From NCBI GenBank assembly GCA_000244995.1, contig CM001438.1, positions 2,256,090 to 2,320,089 of the forward strand: a DNA stretch of 64,000 nucleotides. The letters run 5' to 3'. Below are positions 17,371-26,196 of this stretch, piece by piece. Below the pieces are notes generated by a model. The model searched no databases. It saw only the letters and a list, made by a program, of their open reading frames with translations, and was not told the origin of the DNA. Positions within the stretch are counted from its first letter, which is position 1, and each line of letters begins with the position of its first letter. This DNA comes from Burkholderiales bacterium JOSHI_001. GTDB lineage: Bacteria; Pseudomonadota; Gammaproteobacteria; Burkholderiales; Burkholderiaceae_C. Made by a program: the position numbers and the translations under genes.

Positions 17371-17508
17371 TCAGGCGTTGTCTTTCACCCACTTGGCGGC
17401 CCAGGCGTCGGAGCGGGCCTGTTCGCGGGCACCCATGGACATGGTCCAGGCCAGGCAGCCGCAGGCGAAAGTCAGGGGCACGAGGGCCAGCACGATGTTG
17501 ATGATCAT
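17371..17508 (-). CDS. Small single-span membrane protein, unknown function
   Basis: 45 aa: one hydrophobic segment (MIINIVLALVPLTFACGCLA) followed by a charged, helical tail (MGAREQARSDAWAAKWVKDN). The frame is open further upstream, but the ATG at 17508 begins exactly at the membrane segment and is preferred. A strong rho-independent terminator follows on the same strand, which supports a real transcript. I do not recognise the family. The basic, Ala/Lys-rich tail would lie in the cytoplasm if the N-terminus is out. It sits between acnB and a secreted protein gene, both on the same strand. Confidence 0.6.
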   Translation of the reverse strand: MIINIVLALVPLTFACGCLAWTMSMGAREQARSDAWAAKWVKDNA

Positions 17509-17628
17509 GGTCGAAGGATTTCCAGGTTCCAGGGTTGCAGATCCATTGGCCTCATCGGCACTATTGCGGTGCAGCATAAGGACTTTGTGCCCCGGCCGCA
17601 GCGGGGCAGGCGCATGCCCGAAAAGACG

Positions 17629-17657
17629 AAGGGTTTGACTTGCGTCAAACCCTTTTT
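17629..17657. terminator. Hairpin with T-tract between two minus-strand genes
   Basis: An 11-bp perfect stem AAGGGTTTGAC / GTCAAACCCTT with loop TTGC, followed on the plus strand by TTT. On the minus strand it is preceded by AAA and followed by CGTCTTTT, so it most likely ends the transcript of the secreted protein gene at 17695-18174. Confidence 0.65.
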
Positions 17658-17694
17658 GTCGTGTAGGGCCCCCTTTTCGGAACCCAGGCCGTGC

Positions 17695-18174
17695 TTACTT
17701 CTGCGCCGCGTGCACGCAGTTGTCCACCATGCGCTGGCCGATCTTGCTGTTCATCAGCATGCTCTTGTTGGCGATCTGCAGCCACATCACGCCGGCCTTC
17801 TTGTCCTCCAGGCGCACCGCGCCGGTGGTGGTGTCTTCCGGCACCATCGTGTACTTGGCCTTCTTGAAACCCACCGAGAACGCGCCTTCGCGGCCGGCCA
17901 CGGGCTCCACATCGACATGTTGGTCGAATTCGCAATCGGCCTGGCCGGTGTGCACGCGCTTGGCCACGGCCAGCTGGCTCTCGGTCAAGGGCGCGGGGGC
18001 GGCGGCCGCTGGGGCCGGCTTGGCCGCCTTGCTGACCTTGGACTTGGCCTTGCTGACCGCAGCGGTCTTGGCCGCGGTCTTCGCGGCGGTTGCGGCTTCG
18101 CCGGCCGCCTGGGCGGGCAGGGCAACGCCCAGGGCCAGGGCGGAGCAGGCGGCGAGGGTGGCAATGCGGAACAT
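17695..18174 (-). CDS. Secreted protein with Ala/Lys linker, unknown function
   Basis: 159 aa from ATG 18174, with AAGGAG about 10 bases upstream. A signal peptide (MFRIATLAACSALALGVALP, then AQAAG) is followed by a low-complexity linker of Ala, Lys, Ser and Pro (about 25-62), then a compact domain of about 95 residues with two cysteines (ADCEFDQHVDVEP and VDNCVHAAQ) that could pair. The linker, with repeated AAKTAA units, resembles peptidoglycan- or DNA-like polyanion-binding spacers, but that is a guess. The same two-part layout is frequent in Burkholderiales hypothetical proteins. A hairpin terminator follows. Confidence 0.75.
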   Translation of the reverse strand: MFRIATLAACSALALGVALPAQAAGEAATAAKTAAKTAAVSKAKSKVSKAAKPAPAAAAPAPLTESQLAVAKRVHTGQADCEFDQHVDVEPVAGREGAFSVGFKKAKYTMVPEDTTTGAVRLEDKKAGVMWLQIANKSMLMNSKIGQRMVDNCVHAAQK

Positions 18175-18316
18175 GGGTGTTGAACTCCTTCGTTGAACCG
18201 GCGCGATTGTGGGCCCGTCACCCTGGCTTTTCACGCGACGCCAGGCGTGGAAGCTGCAACAAGCTGCAAGCCCTCTTTCAGCTGCGGCATAAGTCACTGG
18301 CGCGGCGCAGGTGGCG

Positions 18317-19333
18317 TCAGTCCTCGTCGCCGAACCAGGCCAGGCGCGCCTCGCCGGGCAGGGGCTGGCCGGTGCGGTGGGCGCGTTCCAGCACGTGCCA
18401 GAAGTAGCGGTAGCTGGCCCGGTCGTGCAACTGATCCTGGCCGTTATGTCGGTGGCGGATGGGTGCCCACTGCGCGGCCTGGGCGGCGCTGATGATCTCC
18501 ACCGCCTGGTCCACCTCGGCCGTGGTGGGGGAAAAGGCGTCCACGATGGGACGGATCTGGTCGGGATGGATGCTCCACATGCGGGTGTAGCCGAATTCGC
18601 GGCAGGCGCGGGTGGCCGCTTCCTGCAGCGCCGCCTTGTGCTTGAATTCCGTGACCACGCAGTGCGACGGCGTCTTGCCGGCGGCGTGGCAGGCGGCGGC
18701 GATTTCCAGCTTGGCGCGCACCACCAGCGGGTGCTCGAACTGGCCCTTCACCCCCATGGCGCTTTGCGGCAGCGCGCCGCGGTGGGCCGAGACGAAGTCC
18801 ATCAGCCCGAAGGACAGGCATTCGATGCGCGGGTGCGCCGCGATGGCGAAGACCTCGCGCAGGGCGCCGTGGGTTTCCACCAGCGCGTGCACGGGGATGC
18901 AAGGCGGCAGGCCGTGGCGGCTGCAGGCCGAGTCGATGCGCGCTGCGCCTTCGCTCACGTCAGCCAGGCCACGCGGTTTGGGCAGCACCAGGTAGGCCAG
19001 GCGTTCGCCAGCGCCTTTCACCACGATGTCCAGCACGTCACCGAAGCGCGGGTGGTCCAGCACCGGCAGGCGCACGCCCACGCGGCCGTGGCGGTTGGCG
19101 GGCCCGGCGGCCAGTTCGGCCATCAGGTGCGCGTGTTCGACCTCGCCACCCACCGGGGCGCCGTCTTCACCGTCCAGCGTCACGTCGAACAGCGGGCCCA
19201 TGTCGGCCTGCAGTTCCAGGCTCTTGCGCATGCGCAGTTCCACGCCGCTGTAGTGGTCGCACACCGGCAGCGGCACGGCGGCGGGTTCGCCGGGATCTAA
19301 CAGGGCGTCGCGGGGGTGAAGGGCGGTGCTCAT
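18317..19333 (-). CDS. HpcH/HpaI aldolase/citrate lyase family protein (CitE-like)
   Basis: 338 aa from ATG 19333 (MSTALHPRDALLD), chosen because the residues upstream of it do not look coding. The CitE/malyl-CoA lyase pattern is visible: DVTLDGEDGAPVG with metal-binding acids, VGVRLPVLDHP, LVETHGALREVFAIAAHPRI, LSFGLMDFVSAH and the late MWSIHPDQIRPIVDAFSP. Members cleave or form C-C bonds in 2-hydroxyacyl-CoA thioesters such as malyl-CoA or citramalyl-CoA. It lacks neighbouring citrate lyase alpha or gamma subunits, so citrate fermentation is unlikely; a malyl-CoA or citramalyl-CoA lyase role beside TCA genes is plausible but unproven. Confidence 0.82.
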   Translation of the reverse strand: MSTALHPRDALLDPGEPAAVPLPVCDHYSGVELRMRKSLELQADMGPLFDVTLDGEDGAPVGGEVEHAHLMAELAAGPANRHGRVGVRLPVLDHPRFGDVLDIVVKGAGERLAYLVLPKPRGLADVSEGAARIDSACSRHGLPPCIPVHALVETHGALREVFAIAAHPRIECLSFGLMDFVSAHRGALPQSAMGVKGQFEHPLVVRAKLEIAAACHAAGKTPSHCVVTEFKHKAALQEAATRACREFGYTRMWSIHPDQIRPIVDAFSPTTAEVDQAVEIISAAQAAQWAPIRHRHNGQDQLHDRASYRYFWHVLERAHRTGQPLPGEARLAWFGDED

Positions 19334-19479
19334 GGGGCCAGTGCAGGAGCAAATGTGTGACAAGCGTACCGTGATTCGCCGCCTGGCGCCCGTCTTGACG
19401 CCTGTCATTCAAGGCCGCCGTGACGCACGCCGATATGCCCTTGAGTGCGCGTGCTCATGCGTGCTCGCCCCTGCACACC

Positions 19480-20571
19480 ATGTCTTCTTCGCTGCTGAAG
19501 CTGGCCGACTACTTCGGCGCCCACCAGGCCCAGAATCTGGACGCCCACGAACGCGACCGCGCCAAGCAACGCGCGGCGATCTCGGGGGCGTTCGCGCTGG
19601 TGCTGTCGCTGGGGCATGTGCTGTCACCCGACTCGCGGCCCGAGCATGTGGTGGCCCTGATCGGGCTGAGCCTGTTGTATTCGCTGCTGGCGCTGGTGTA
19701 CCTGAAAGGCGTTCTGGCGCGCGGGCGCAACCCGGTGTTCATGCAGTACCTGTTCATTGCGCTGGACCCGGCCCTGACCATCGTGGTCGTGGTGGGGGCG
19801 CCGAAGTGGGCTGCGGCCTTCTACGTGGTGGTGATGGTGCAGATCGTTCGGGTGGGCATCCGCTACGGCATGCGCACCCTCTGGTTGTCCTGGGCCGGGG
19901 CCATGGTCACCGCCGCCGTGCTGATGCCCTTGAGCCCGTTCTGGATGCAGGAAGTGCAACTGCTGCGGTCCTTTGGCGCCACGATGTTGGTGATTCCGGT
20001 CTTGTTCAGCCCCTTGATCCGCCGCCTGCACGAGGTGACCGACGAGCTGCGCACCGCCGCCGGGTCGGACCCGCTGACCGGCCTGGGCAACCGCCGCCTG
20101 CTGGCCGAGCACATCCGCCTGGCCCAGGAACGCAGCCAGCGCGACGGCACCATGCTGGGCGTGATCCTGCTGGACCTTGACAACTTCAAGAAGGTGAACG
20201 ACACCCTGGGCCACGCGCGTGGCGACACGCTGCTGGAAGCCCTTTCCACCGCCATCCGCGGCAACATCCGCGCCGGCGACTTCCTGGCGCGCGTGGGCGG
20301 CGACGAGTTCGTGCTGCTGGTTGAAGGCCTGTCCATGCTGGCCGGCCGGCAGCAGGCCCAGGACATCGCGCAAAAGCTGGTGGGCGTGATCGAGGCCACC
20401 GCACGCGGCATTGCCCCGGCGGCCGGGGTGTCGGCCAGCGTGGGCGTGCAGTGCTGGGCCCACGCGCTGGACCCGCTGCGCAGCGAAGAAGACCTGCTGG
20501 ACGCGGCCGACAAGGCCATGTACGAAGCCAAGCACGCCGGCAAGGCCCGCGTGAGGCTGGCAGCGGCCTGA
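19480..20571 (+). CDS. Membrane diguanylate cyclase with intact GGDEF and I-site
   Basis: 363 aa from ATG 19480 (an in-frame ATG 60 bases earlier is possible). About five or six hydrophobic segments fill the first 190 residues (for example GLSLLYSLLALVYLKGVL). The GGDEF domain follows: DPLTGLGNRRLLAEHI, LLDLDNFKKVNDTLGH and RVGGDEFVLLV. RAGD stands five residues before GGDEF and fits the RxxD inhibitory site for product feedback. It should make cyclic di-GMP at the inner membrane. There is no EAL, PAS or known sensor domain; the membrane part resembles MASE-type sensors. It diverges from the CitE-like gene and has no clear partner. Confidence 0.9.
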   Translation: MSSSLLKLADYFGAHQAQNLDAHERDRAKQRAAISGAFALVLSLGHVLSPDSRPEHVVALIGLSLLYSLLALVYLKGVLARGRNPVFMQYLFIALDPALTIVVVVGAPKWAAAFYVVVMVQIVRVGIRYGMRTLWLSWAGAMVTAAVLMPLSPFWMQEVQLLRSFGATMLVIPVLFSPLIRRLHEVTDELRTAAGSDPLTGLGNRRLLAEHIRLAQERSQRDGTMLGVILLDLDNFKKVNDTLGHARGDTLLEALSTAIRGNIRAGDFLARVGGDEFVLLVEGLSMLAGRQQAQDIAQKLVGVIEATARGIAPAAGVSASVGVQCWAHALDPLRSEEDLLDAADKAMYEAKHAGKARVRLAAA

Positions 20572-20692
20572 CGCCATCGCCGCGCCGCGGCCTCCGCGTG
20601 AACCCGCGCCCTGGTTTTCCCGCTTGCCGCGCTGACCCCAGCACCGACAATGCAGCCTCTGAACTCAATTGTATGATGATTAGGAGGCGGCC

Positions 20693-21688
20693 ATGGCAGC
20701 ACACCCCCAGGGACATCCGGCGCGCCGCGCCTGCTTGAGCGCGGCCATCGGCCTGGGCCTGGCGCTGGCCTTCGGCCCGGCGCAGGCCCAGACCTACCCG
20801 GACCGCCCCCTCACGATGTTGGTACCCTGGGGCGCGGGCGGCGGCACCGACGCGGTGGCGCGCATGTTGGCCAGCCTGATGGAGAAGGAACTGGGCCAGC
20901 CGGTGAACGTGGTCAACCGCACGGGCGGCTCGGGGGTGGTGGGCCATTCGGCCATCGCGTCCGCGGCGCCCGATGGCTACACCATCGGCATGATCACCGT
21001 GGAAATCACGATGATGCACCACCAGAAACTCACCGAACTGGACCCCACCAGCTTCACGCCCATTGCACTGGTGAACCTGGACCCGGCGGGCTTCCAGGTG
21101 CGGGCCGATTCGTCCTACAAGAACGTCAATGACGTGCTGGCCGCGGTGAAGGCCAACCCGGGCAAGTTCAAGGCCTCGGGCACCGGGCAGGGCGGCATCT
21201 GGCACCTGGCGCTGGCCGGCTGGCTGCGCGATGCCAAGGTGGACCCGGCCTCGGTGCCTTGGGTGCCCAGCAACGGTGCCGCGCCGGGGCTGCAGGACCT
21301 GGTGGCCGGCGGCGTGGAATTCGTGCCCAGTTCGCTGCCCGAAGCGCGTTCGCTGATCGACGCCGGCAAGGTGCGGCCGCTGGTCATCATGGCCAGCCAG
21401 CGCTCGGCCCTGTTCCCCAATGTGCCCACGCTGAAGGAAGCCACCGGCTCCGACTGGGCCACCGGCGCCTGGCGCGGCATTGCCGCACCCAAGGGCCTGC
21501 CCGCCCCGGTGGCGGCGCGCCTGGAGGCTGCTGTGAAGAAGGCCTACGACAGCAAGGAGTACAAGGACTTCATGGCCCAGCGCGGCTTCGGCATGCTGTG
21601 GGGCAATGGCAAGGAATTTGCCGGTTTCATGGCCAAGTCCGACGCCGACATGAAGGCCGTGATGACGGCCGTGGGCCTGGCCAAGTAA
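20693..21688 (+). CDS. tctC: Tripartite tricarboxylate transporter substrate-binding protein (Bug family)
   Basis: 331 aa. A signal peptide (RRACLSAAIGLGLALAFGPA, then QAQ) precedes the Bug core: YPDRPLTMLVPWGAGGGTDAVARMLA, GSGVVGHSAIASAAPDGYTIG and GQGGIWHLALAG. These periplasmic receptors hold a carboxylate, commonly citrate or another di- or tricarboxylate, and deliver it to TctAB. The start has an ideal AGGAGG five bases before the ATG. TctB and TctA follow directly, which makes a complete set. The specificity cannot be read from sequence, but the TCA-cycle neighbourhood fits di- or tricarboxylate uptake. Confidence 0.93.
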   Translation: MAAHPQGHPARRACLSAAIGLGLALAFGPAQAQTYPDRPLTMLVPWGAGGGTDAVARMLASLMEKELGQPVNVVNRTGGSGVVGHSAIASAAPDGYTIGMITVEITMMHHQKLTELDPTSFTPIALVNLDPAGFQVRADSSYKNVNDVLAAVKANPGKFKASGTGQGGIWHLALAGWLRDAKVDPASVPWVPSNGAAPGLQDLVAGGVEFVPSSLPEARSLIDAGKVRPLVIMASQRSALFPNVPTLKEATGSDWATGAWRGIAAPKGLPAPVAARLEAAVKKAYDSKEYKDFMAQRGFGMLWGNGKEFAGFMAKSDADMKAVMTAVGLAK

Positions 21689-21704
21689 TTCCAGGTTCGT
21701 TCAC

Positions 21705-22175
21705 GTGCAACGCACCGACCGCGTGCTGGGCCTGGTGCTGGCCCAGCTGGCCCTGGCCGTTCTCTATACCGCCCGCAGCTTCCCCGATGTGCCGGGGCAG
21801 AAGGTGGGCGCCGGCTTCCTGCCCTTGATGGTGGGCGTGGGCCTGCTGGCTGGCGCCGCGGGGCTGCTGCGGCGAAGCTTCAACGGCGCGTTTTACGCCG
21901 CCCATCCGGATGCCGAGCCCGACCCGTTGCCGCCCGCGCGCCGTGGCGCGGCGTTGGCCGTGCTGGCATCCATGGCGGCCTATGTGCTGCTGGCCGACCG
22001 GCTGGGCTTCCTGCTGGTGGCGCCGCTGATGCTGATGCTGAGCCTGCGCGCCTTCGGCCACCCCTGGCGCACCTCGCTGGCCTGGGCCGTGGGCGGCACG
22101 TTGCTGGTGCACCTGGCCTTCTACAAACTGCTTCGCGTGCCGCTGCCCTGGGGCGTGTTGCGCCCCTTTTATTGA
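21705..22175 (+). CDS. tctB: Tripartite tricarboxylate transporter small membrane subunit
   Basis: 156 aa with four hydrophobic segments (VLGLVLAQLALAVLYTAR, FLPLMVGVGLLAGAAGLL, ALAVLASMAAYVLLA, LLVHLAFYKLL), the usual TctB topology. The GTG start 16 bases after tctC gives a short N-terminus before the first span. The GFLLVAPLMLMLSLRAFG and VLRPFY ends are typical of the family. It partners the large TctA channel in the inner membrane. Position between tctC and tctA supports the call more than sequence alone, since TctB is poorly conserved. Confidence 0.88.
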   Translation: MQRTDRVLGLVLAQLALAVLYTARSFPDVPGQKVGAGFLPLMVGVGLLAGAAGLLRRSFNGAFYAAHPDAEPDPLPPARRGAALAVLASMAAYVLLADRLGFLLVAPLMLMLSLRAFGHPWRTSLAWAVGGTLLVHLAFYKLLRVPLPWGVLRPFY

Positions 22176-22184
22176 AGCCCCGCC

Positions 22185-23660
22185 ATGGACGCCGTTTTCA
22201 CCGCCATGGGCATGGTGTTCCAGCCCTACGTGCTGATGGTCATTCTTCTTTCGGCCGTGTACGGGTTGTTCGTGGGCGCCATTCCTGGGCTCACCGCCAC
22301 CATGGCCACCGCGCTGCTGGTGCCGGTCACCTTCTTCATGCCGCCCATTCCCGCGGTGGCGGCCATCGTCACCGCCACCGCCATGGCCATCTTCAGCGGC
22401 GACATCCCCAGCGCCCTGCTGCGCATGCCCGGCACACCGGCCAGCGCGGCCTACACCGACGAGGCCTACCTGCTCACCAAGAGCGGCCAGGCCGAACTGG
22501 CACTGGGCGCAGGGCTGGTGTTCAGCGTGCTGGGCGGCATCTTCGGCGTGCTGGTGCTGATCGTGGCCGCACCGGCGCTGGCCGAGGTGGCGCTGAAGTT
22601 CAGTTCCTTCGAGTACTTCTGGCTGGTGATGCTGGGCTTCACCTGTGCGGTGTTCATCGCCGGCAGCGACCCGCTGAAGGGCATCATCTCGCTGCTGCTG
22701 GGCCTGCTGATCGGCTGCGTGGGCCTGGACAACCCGGCCGGGGCGCCGCGCTACACCTTCGGCAACGCCGAACTGGCCGGCGGCATCTCGCTCATCCCGC
22801 TGATGATCGGCATGTTCGCCATCAGCGAGGTGCTGCGCTTTTCCCTCAGCACCGACCGCCCGGTGATGGCGGTGGACCGGCCCTTCGGCAACGTGTTCGC
22901 CGGCATGTGGGAACTGCTGAAACGCTACCCGCTGCAACTGCTGCGCGGCTCGGCACTGGGCACGGTGGTGGGGGCGCTGCCCGGGGCGGGCGCGGACATT
23001 GCGGCCTGGATGTCCTACGCCATGTCCAAGCGGCTGTCGAAGGAACCTGAAAAGTTCGGCACCGGCCACATCGAAGGCATTGTCGAATCGGGCGCGGCCA
23101 ACAACTCGGCGCTGGGTGGGGCCTGGATCCCGGCGCTGGTGTTCGGCATCCCGGGCGACAGCATCACCGCCATCGCCATCGGCGTGCTGTACATGAAGAA
23201 CATGAACCCCGGGCCCACGCTGTTCGTGGACAACCCGCAGAACATCTATGCGGTGTTCATCGTCTTCATCCTGGCGCAGTTGCTGATGCTGCCGCTGGGC
23301 TGGATGGCCATCAAGGCGGCCAAGCAGATTTTGCGCATCCCGGCCGCGGTGCTGATGCCGCTGATCCTGCTGTTCTGCGTGGTGGGCAGCTTTGCCATCA
23401 ACAACAGCCTGTTCGGCGTGGTCATCATGGCGGTGGCCGGCGTGGCCGCCTTCTTCATGGAACGCTGGGGCTTCCCTGTTGCGCCCACCATCCTGGGCCT
23501 GGTCTTGGGCAACATGCTGGAGGAGCATTTCTTCTCCAGCCTTGTGAAGGCCGATGGCCGGTTGCTGGCCTTCTTCGAGCGCCCCATCGCCGCCGCGCTG
23601 GGCGCGCTGGTGCTTCTGATTTGGCTGGCGCCGCTGTGGCGCACGCTCAAGCAGCGCTGA
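22185..23660 (+). CDS. tctA: Tripartite tricarboxylate transporter large permease
   Basis: 491 aa with about 11-12 membrane spans. The family signature GAIPGLTATMATALLVPVTF near residue 30 and its repeat GALPGAGADIAAWMSYAMSK (about residue 265) are both present, as is GIPGDSITAIAIGVLYMKNM. These two glycine/proline-rich loops are the conserved TctA motifs thought to line the transport path. It starts 9 bases after tctB. Energised by ion gradients, it brings in the ligand captured by TctC. A hairpin follows that mainly serves the convergent mdh gene. Confidence 0.95.
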   Translation: MDAVFTAMGMVFQPYVLMVILLSAVYGLFVGAIPGLTATMATALLVPVTFFMPPIPAVAAIVTATAMAIFSGDIPSALLRMPGTPASAAYTDEAYLLTKSGQAELALGAGLVFSVLGGIFGVLVLIVAAPALAEVALKFSSFEYFWLVMLGFTCAVFIAGSDPLKGIISLLLGLLIGCVGLDNPAGAPRYTFGNAELAGGISLIPLMIGMFAISEVLRFSLSTDRPVMAVDRPFGNVFAGMWELLKRYPLQLLRGSALGTVVGALPGAGADIAAWMSYAMSKRLSKEPEKFGTGHIEGIVESGAANNSALGGAWIPALVFGIPGDSITAIAIGVLYMKNMNPGPTLFVDNPQNIYAVFIVFILAQLLMLPLGWMAIKAAKQILRIPAAVLMPLILLFCVVGSFAINNSLFGVVIMAVAGVAAFFMERWGFPVAPTILGLVLGNMLEEHFFSSLVKADGRLLAFFERPIAAALGALVLLIWLAPLWRTLKQR

Positions 23661-23668
23661 AATGAAAA

Positions 23669-23688
23669 GGGCCGGCATGCGCCGGCCC
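23669..23688 (-). terminator. Terminator between tctA and mdh
   Basis: Perfect stem GGGCCGGC / GCCGGCCC with loop ATGC. Read on the minus strand it is followed by TTTTC, so it ends mdh; it may also slow tctA transcripts. Confidence 0.75.
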
Positions 23689-23711
23689 GTTGTCGCGTTG
23701 GAAGGTGCTGC

Positions 23712-24698
23712 TTACAGCAGGTGCTTCACGCCATCCTGCTCGCCCTGTAGCTCGGCCAGGGTCTTGTTGATGCATTCCTGGCTGAAGGCGTCGATGGCAA
23801 GGCCTTCGACGATCTTGTAGTCGCCGTTGGCCGTGGTGACCGGGAAGCCGAACATCACGTCCTTGGGGATGCCGTATTCGCCGTTGCTGGGCACGCCCAT
23901 GGTGACCCATTCGCCGTTGGTGCCCAGGGCCCAGTCGCGCATGTGGTCGATGGCGGCGTTGGCGGCCGATGCGGCCGACGACAGCCCGCGCGCTTCGATG
24001 ATGGCCGCGCCGCGCTTGCCCACGGTGGGCAGGAAGGTGTCCTTGTTCCAGACCTGGTCGTTGATCATGTCCTTGACCGACGCGCCGTCGATGGTGGCGA
24101 AGCGGTAGTCGGCGTACATGGTGGGCGAGTGGTTGCCCCACACCGCCAGCTTCTTGATGGACGACACCGGCTTGCCGGTCTTGGCGGCGATCTGGCTGGC
24201 GGCGCGGTTGTGGTCCAGGCGCAGCATGGCGGTGAAGTTGCGGCGGTCCAGGTCCGGCGCGGCCTTCATCGCGATGTAGGCATTGGTGTTGGCCGGGTTG
24301 CCCACCACCAGCACCTTGACCTGGCGGCTGGCGACGGCGTTCAGCGCCTTGCCCTGGCCGGTGAAGATCTGGCCGTTGATGGACAGCAGTTCGGCGCGTT
24401 CCATGCCGGCCTTGCGCGGCATCGAACCCACCAGCAGCGCGTAGTCGGTGTCCTTGAAGGCGGTCATCGGGTCGCTGTGGGCTTCCATGCCCGCCAGCAG
24501 CGGGAAGGCGCAGTCTTCCAGTTCCATCATCACGCCCTTGAGCGCCTTCTGCGGGCCTTCGGCCGGCACTTCCAGCAGCTGCAGGATGACGGGCTGGTCC
24601 TTGCCCAGCATTTCGCCCGAGGCGATGCGGAACAGCAGGGCATAACCGATCTGGCCGGCGGCGCCGGTGACCGCCACGCGAACGGGCTTCTTGCTCAT
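23712..24698 (-). CDS. mdh: Malate dehydrogenase
   Basis: 328 aa NAD-dependent enzyme that oxidises malate to oxaloacetate. The N-terminal Rossmann motif [30 protein letters not shown] and the catalytic histidine in [15 protein letters not shown] identify the cytosolic-type MDH family common in beta-proteobacteria (about 328 aa). [19 protein letters not shown] carries the substrate-binding arginines. It faces away from the gntR gene; the shared 120-base gap contains a purine-rich Shine-Dalgarno region for mdh and a GTCTT-N4-AAGAC site next to gntR. Control by that regulator is inferred. Confidence 0.96.
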   Translation of the reverse strand: MSKKPVRVAVTGAAGQIGYALLFRIASGEMLGKDQPVILQLLEVPAEGPQKALKGVMMELEDCAFPLLAGMEAHSDPMTAFKDTDYALLVGSMPRKAGMERAELLSINGQIFTGQGKALNAVASRQVKVLVVGNPANTNAYIAMKAAPDLDRRNFTAMLRLDHNRAASQIAAKTGKPVSSIKKLAVWGNHSPTMYADYRFATIDGASVKDMINDQVWNKDTFLPTVGKRGAAIIEARGLSSAASAANAAIDHMRDWALGTNGEWVTMGVPSNGEYGIPKDVMFGFPVTTANGDYKIVEGLAIDAFSQECINKTLAELQGEQDGVKHLL

Positions 24699-24783
24699 GG
24701 GGGAACTCCTGGGAAGAGGAAAGAGGAGGAGGGAACAGGAACAGCGCGCGATTCTAGCGGCCGTGACCTGACGTCACTCTTAT

Positions 24784-24797
24784 GTCTTATGCAAGAC
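24784..24797. promoter_or_regulatory. GTCTT-N4-AAGAC site between mdh and gntR
   Basis: GTCTTATGCAAGAC, five-base arms around ATGC, 21 bases before the preferred gntR start. It has the same arms and spacing as the perfect palindrome at 17252-17273 upstream of acnB. It could serve autoregulation of gntR and control of the divergent mdh. Confidence 0.6.
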
Positions 24798-24818
24798 TAT
24801 CTGATAGACAATAGGGGC

Positions 24819-25640
24819 ATGCCCGCGACCGCCGCCCCCGACCTGCCGCCGCCGGCCGCCGGTGTGGACAGCCCTGCCGCCGAGGCCGCCACGTCCCCCG
24901 TGGCCGACGGGTCGCCCGGCAACACGCCCGCCTTCAGCCCGCTGTACCAGCAGATCAAGGCGCTGATCACCAAGGACCTGCAGCACGGCGTGTGGAAGCC
25001 GGGCGAAGTGATTCCCAGTGAACTGGACCTGGCGGGGCGCTTCAAGGTGAGCCAGGGCACGGTGCGCAAGGCCATCGACGAACTGGCGGCTGAAAACCTG
25101 CTGGTGCGCCGCCAGGGCAAGGGCACCTTCGTGTCCACCCATGCCGAGCAGAACACCCAGTACCGCTTCCTGCGCCTGACCGGCCCCGAAGGCACGGTGC
25201 GCGGCATGGAGCGCCGCTTCCTGGACTGCCGACGTCTGCGCGCCCCGGCCGACGTGGCCCGCGCGCTCGCGCTGCGCACCGGCGACACCGTGGTGCTGGT
25301 GCGCCGCCTTTTGTTGCTGGCGGCCAGGCCCATGGTGCTGGACGAGATCTGGCTGCCCGGTCACCTGTTCAAAGGCCTGACCGCCGAGCGACTGGCCCAG
25401 TACCGCGGGCCGATGTACGGCCTGTTCGAGGCCGAGTTCGGCGTGCGCATGCTGCGTGCCGAGGAACAGATTCGCGCCGTGGCGGCCGATGCCGCGCAGG
25501 CCGAACTGCTGGCCGTGACGCCGGGTGAGCCGCTGCTGTCGGTGGAGCGCCGGTCCATGACCTATGGCGACAAGCCGGTGGAACTGCGCCGCGGCCTGTA
25601 CAACACCGCCGAACACTTCTACAGCAATGAACTCAACTGA
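24819..25640 (+). CDS. GntR-family regulator, HutC subfamily (UTRA domain)
   Basis: 273 aa from ATG 24819; an ATG at 24789 would begin inside the putative operator and is disfavoured. After a Pro/Ala-rich lead of about 35 residues comes the winged helix (PLYQQIKALITKDLQHGVWK, VIPSELDLAGRFKVSQGTVR, LVRRQGKGTFV). The C-terminal UTRA domain (about 110-273; VLDEIWLPGHLFKGL, EQIRAVAADAAQAELLAV, LSVERRSMTYGDKPVELRRG) binds a small effector. It stands between mdh and sdhC on the same strand as the sdh operon. Matching palindromes at acnB and here suggest that it controls TCA-cycle genes, probably sensing a cycle intermediate; the effector is unknown. Confidence 0.9.
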   Translation: MPATAAPDLPPPAAGVDSPAAEAATSPVADGSPGNTPAFSPLYQQIKALITKDLQHGVWKPGEVIPSELDLAGRFKVSQGTVRKAIDELAAENLLVRRQGKGTFVSTHAEQNTQYRFLRLTGPEGTVRGMERRFLDCRRLRAPADVARALALRTGDTVVLVRRLLLLAARPMVLDEIWLPGHLFKGLTAERLAQYRGPMYGLFEAEFGVRMLRAEEQIRAVAADAAQAELLAVTPGEPLLSVERRSMTYGDKPVELRRGLYNTAEHFYSNELN

Positions 25641-25750
25641 TGCGATGCTGCGGCACGCCTGTGGTGGCGTACCAAGGTTCAGGTAAGCCTGTTGCGTTGC
25701 AATAAACTCTACGGGTTTCATCTAGGTTACGAGAAGGCAAGGCAACCTCC

Positions 25751-26182
25751 ATGTCAGAAACGACAACGAAGCGTCCCCCCCGCCCCGGCCCCATGCGGCT
25801 GCCCGACGCCCTGCAGTACCGGCTGCCCCTGGCCGGCGTGGTGTCCATCCTGCACCGCGCCAGCGGGGTGCTGATGTTCGTGCTGCTGCCCTTCATCGTC
25901 TGGCTGTTCGACGTGAGCGTCAGCTCGGAAGTCAGCTACGAACAGTTCAGCAGCGCCTACAGCGCGGGCATCGGCTTCCTGCCGGGCTGGTTCGTGAAGC
26001 TCGTGACCCTGGGCCTGATCTGGGCCTACCTGCACCACATCACCGCCGGCCTGCGCCACCTGTGGATGGACGCCACCCACAGCGTGACCAAGGCCCATGG
26101 CCACAACTCGGCGGTGGCCACCATGGCCATCAGCGTGCTGCTGACCGTGGCCTTGGGCGCCAAGCTCTTCGGCCTGTTCTGA
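25751..26182 (+). CDS. sdhC: Succinate dehydrogenase cytochrome b556 subunit
   Basis: 143 aa with three membrane helices. The N-terminal motif RPPRPGPMRLPDALQYRLPL, then SILHRASGVLMF, is the SdhC signature (SIxHRxSG), which contributes to the quinone site. The second conserved stretch YLHHITAGLRHLWMD carries the heme b histidine. It anchors the SdhAB dimer to the inner membrane. The 110 bases between gntR and the ATG form the only sizable leader of the sdh operon; I see no convincing sigma70 promoter in it. sdhD follows 14 bases later. Confidence 0.93.
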   Translation: MSETTTKRPPRPGPMRLPDALQYRLPLAGVVSILHRASGVLMFVLLPFIVWLFDVSVSSEVSYEQFSSAYSAGIGFLPGWFVKLVTLGLIWAYLHHITAGLRHLWMDATHSVTKAHGHNSAVATMAISVLLTVALGAKLFGLF

Positions 26183-26196
26183 CAAGAGAAACCACG

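Noticed and set aside
25641-25750. Promoter or GTCTT-N4-AAGAC operator before sdhC
   Set aside because: No convincing hexamers or palindrome there; direct control of sdh by the GntR protein therefore rests on context only.
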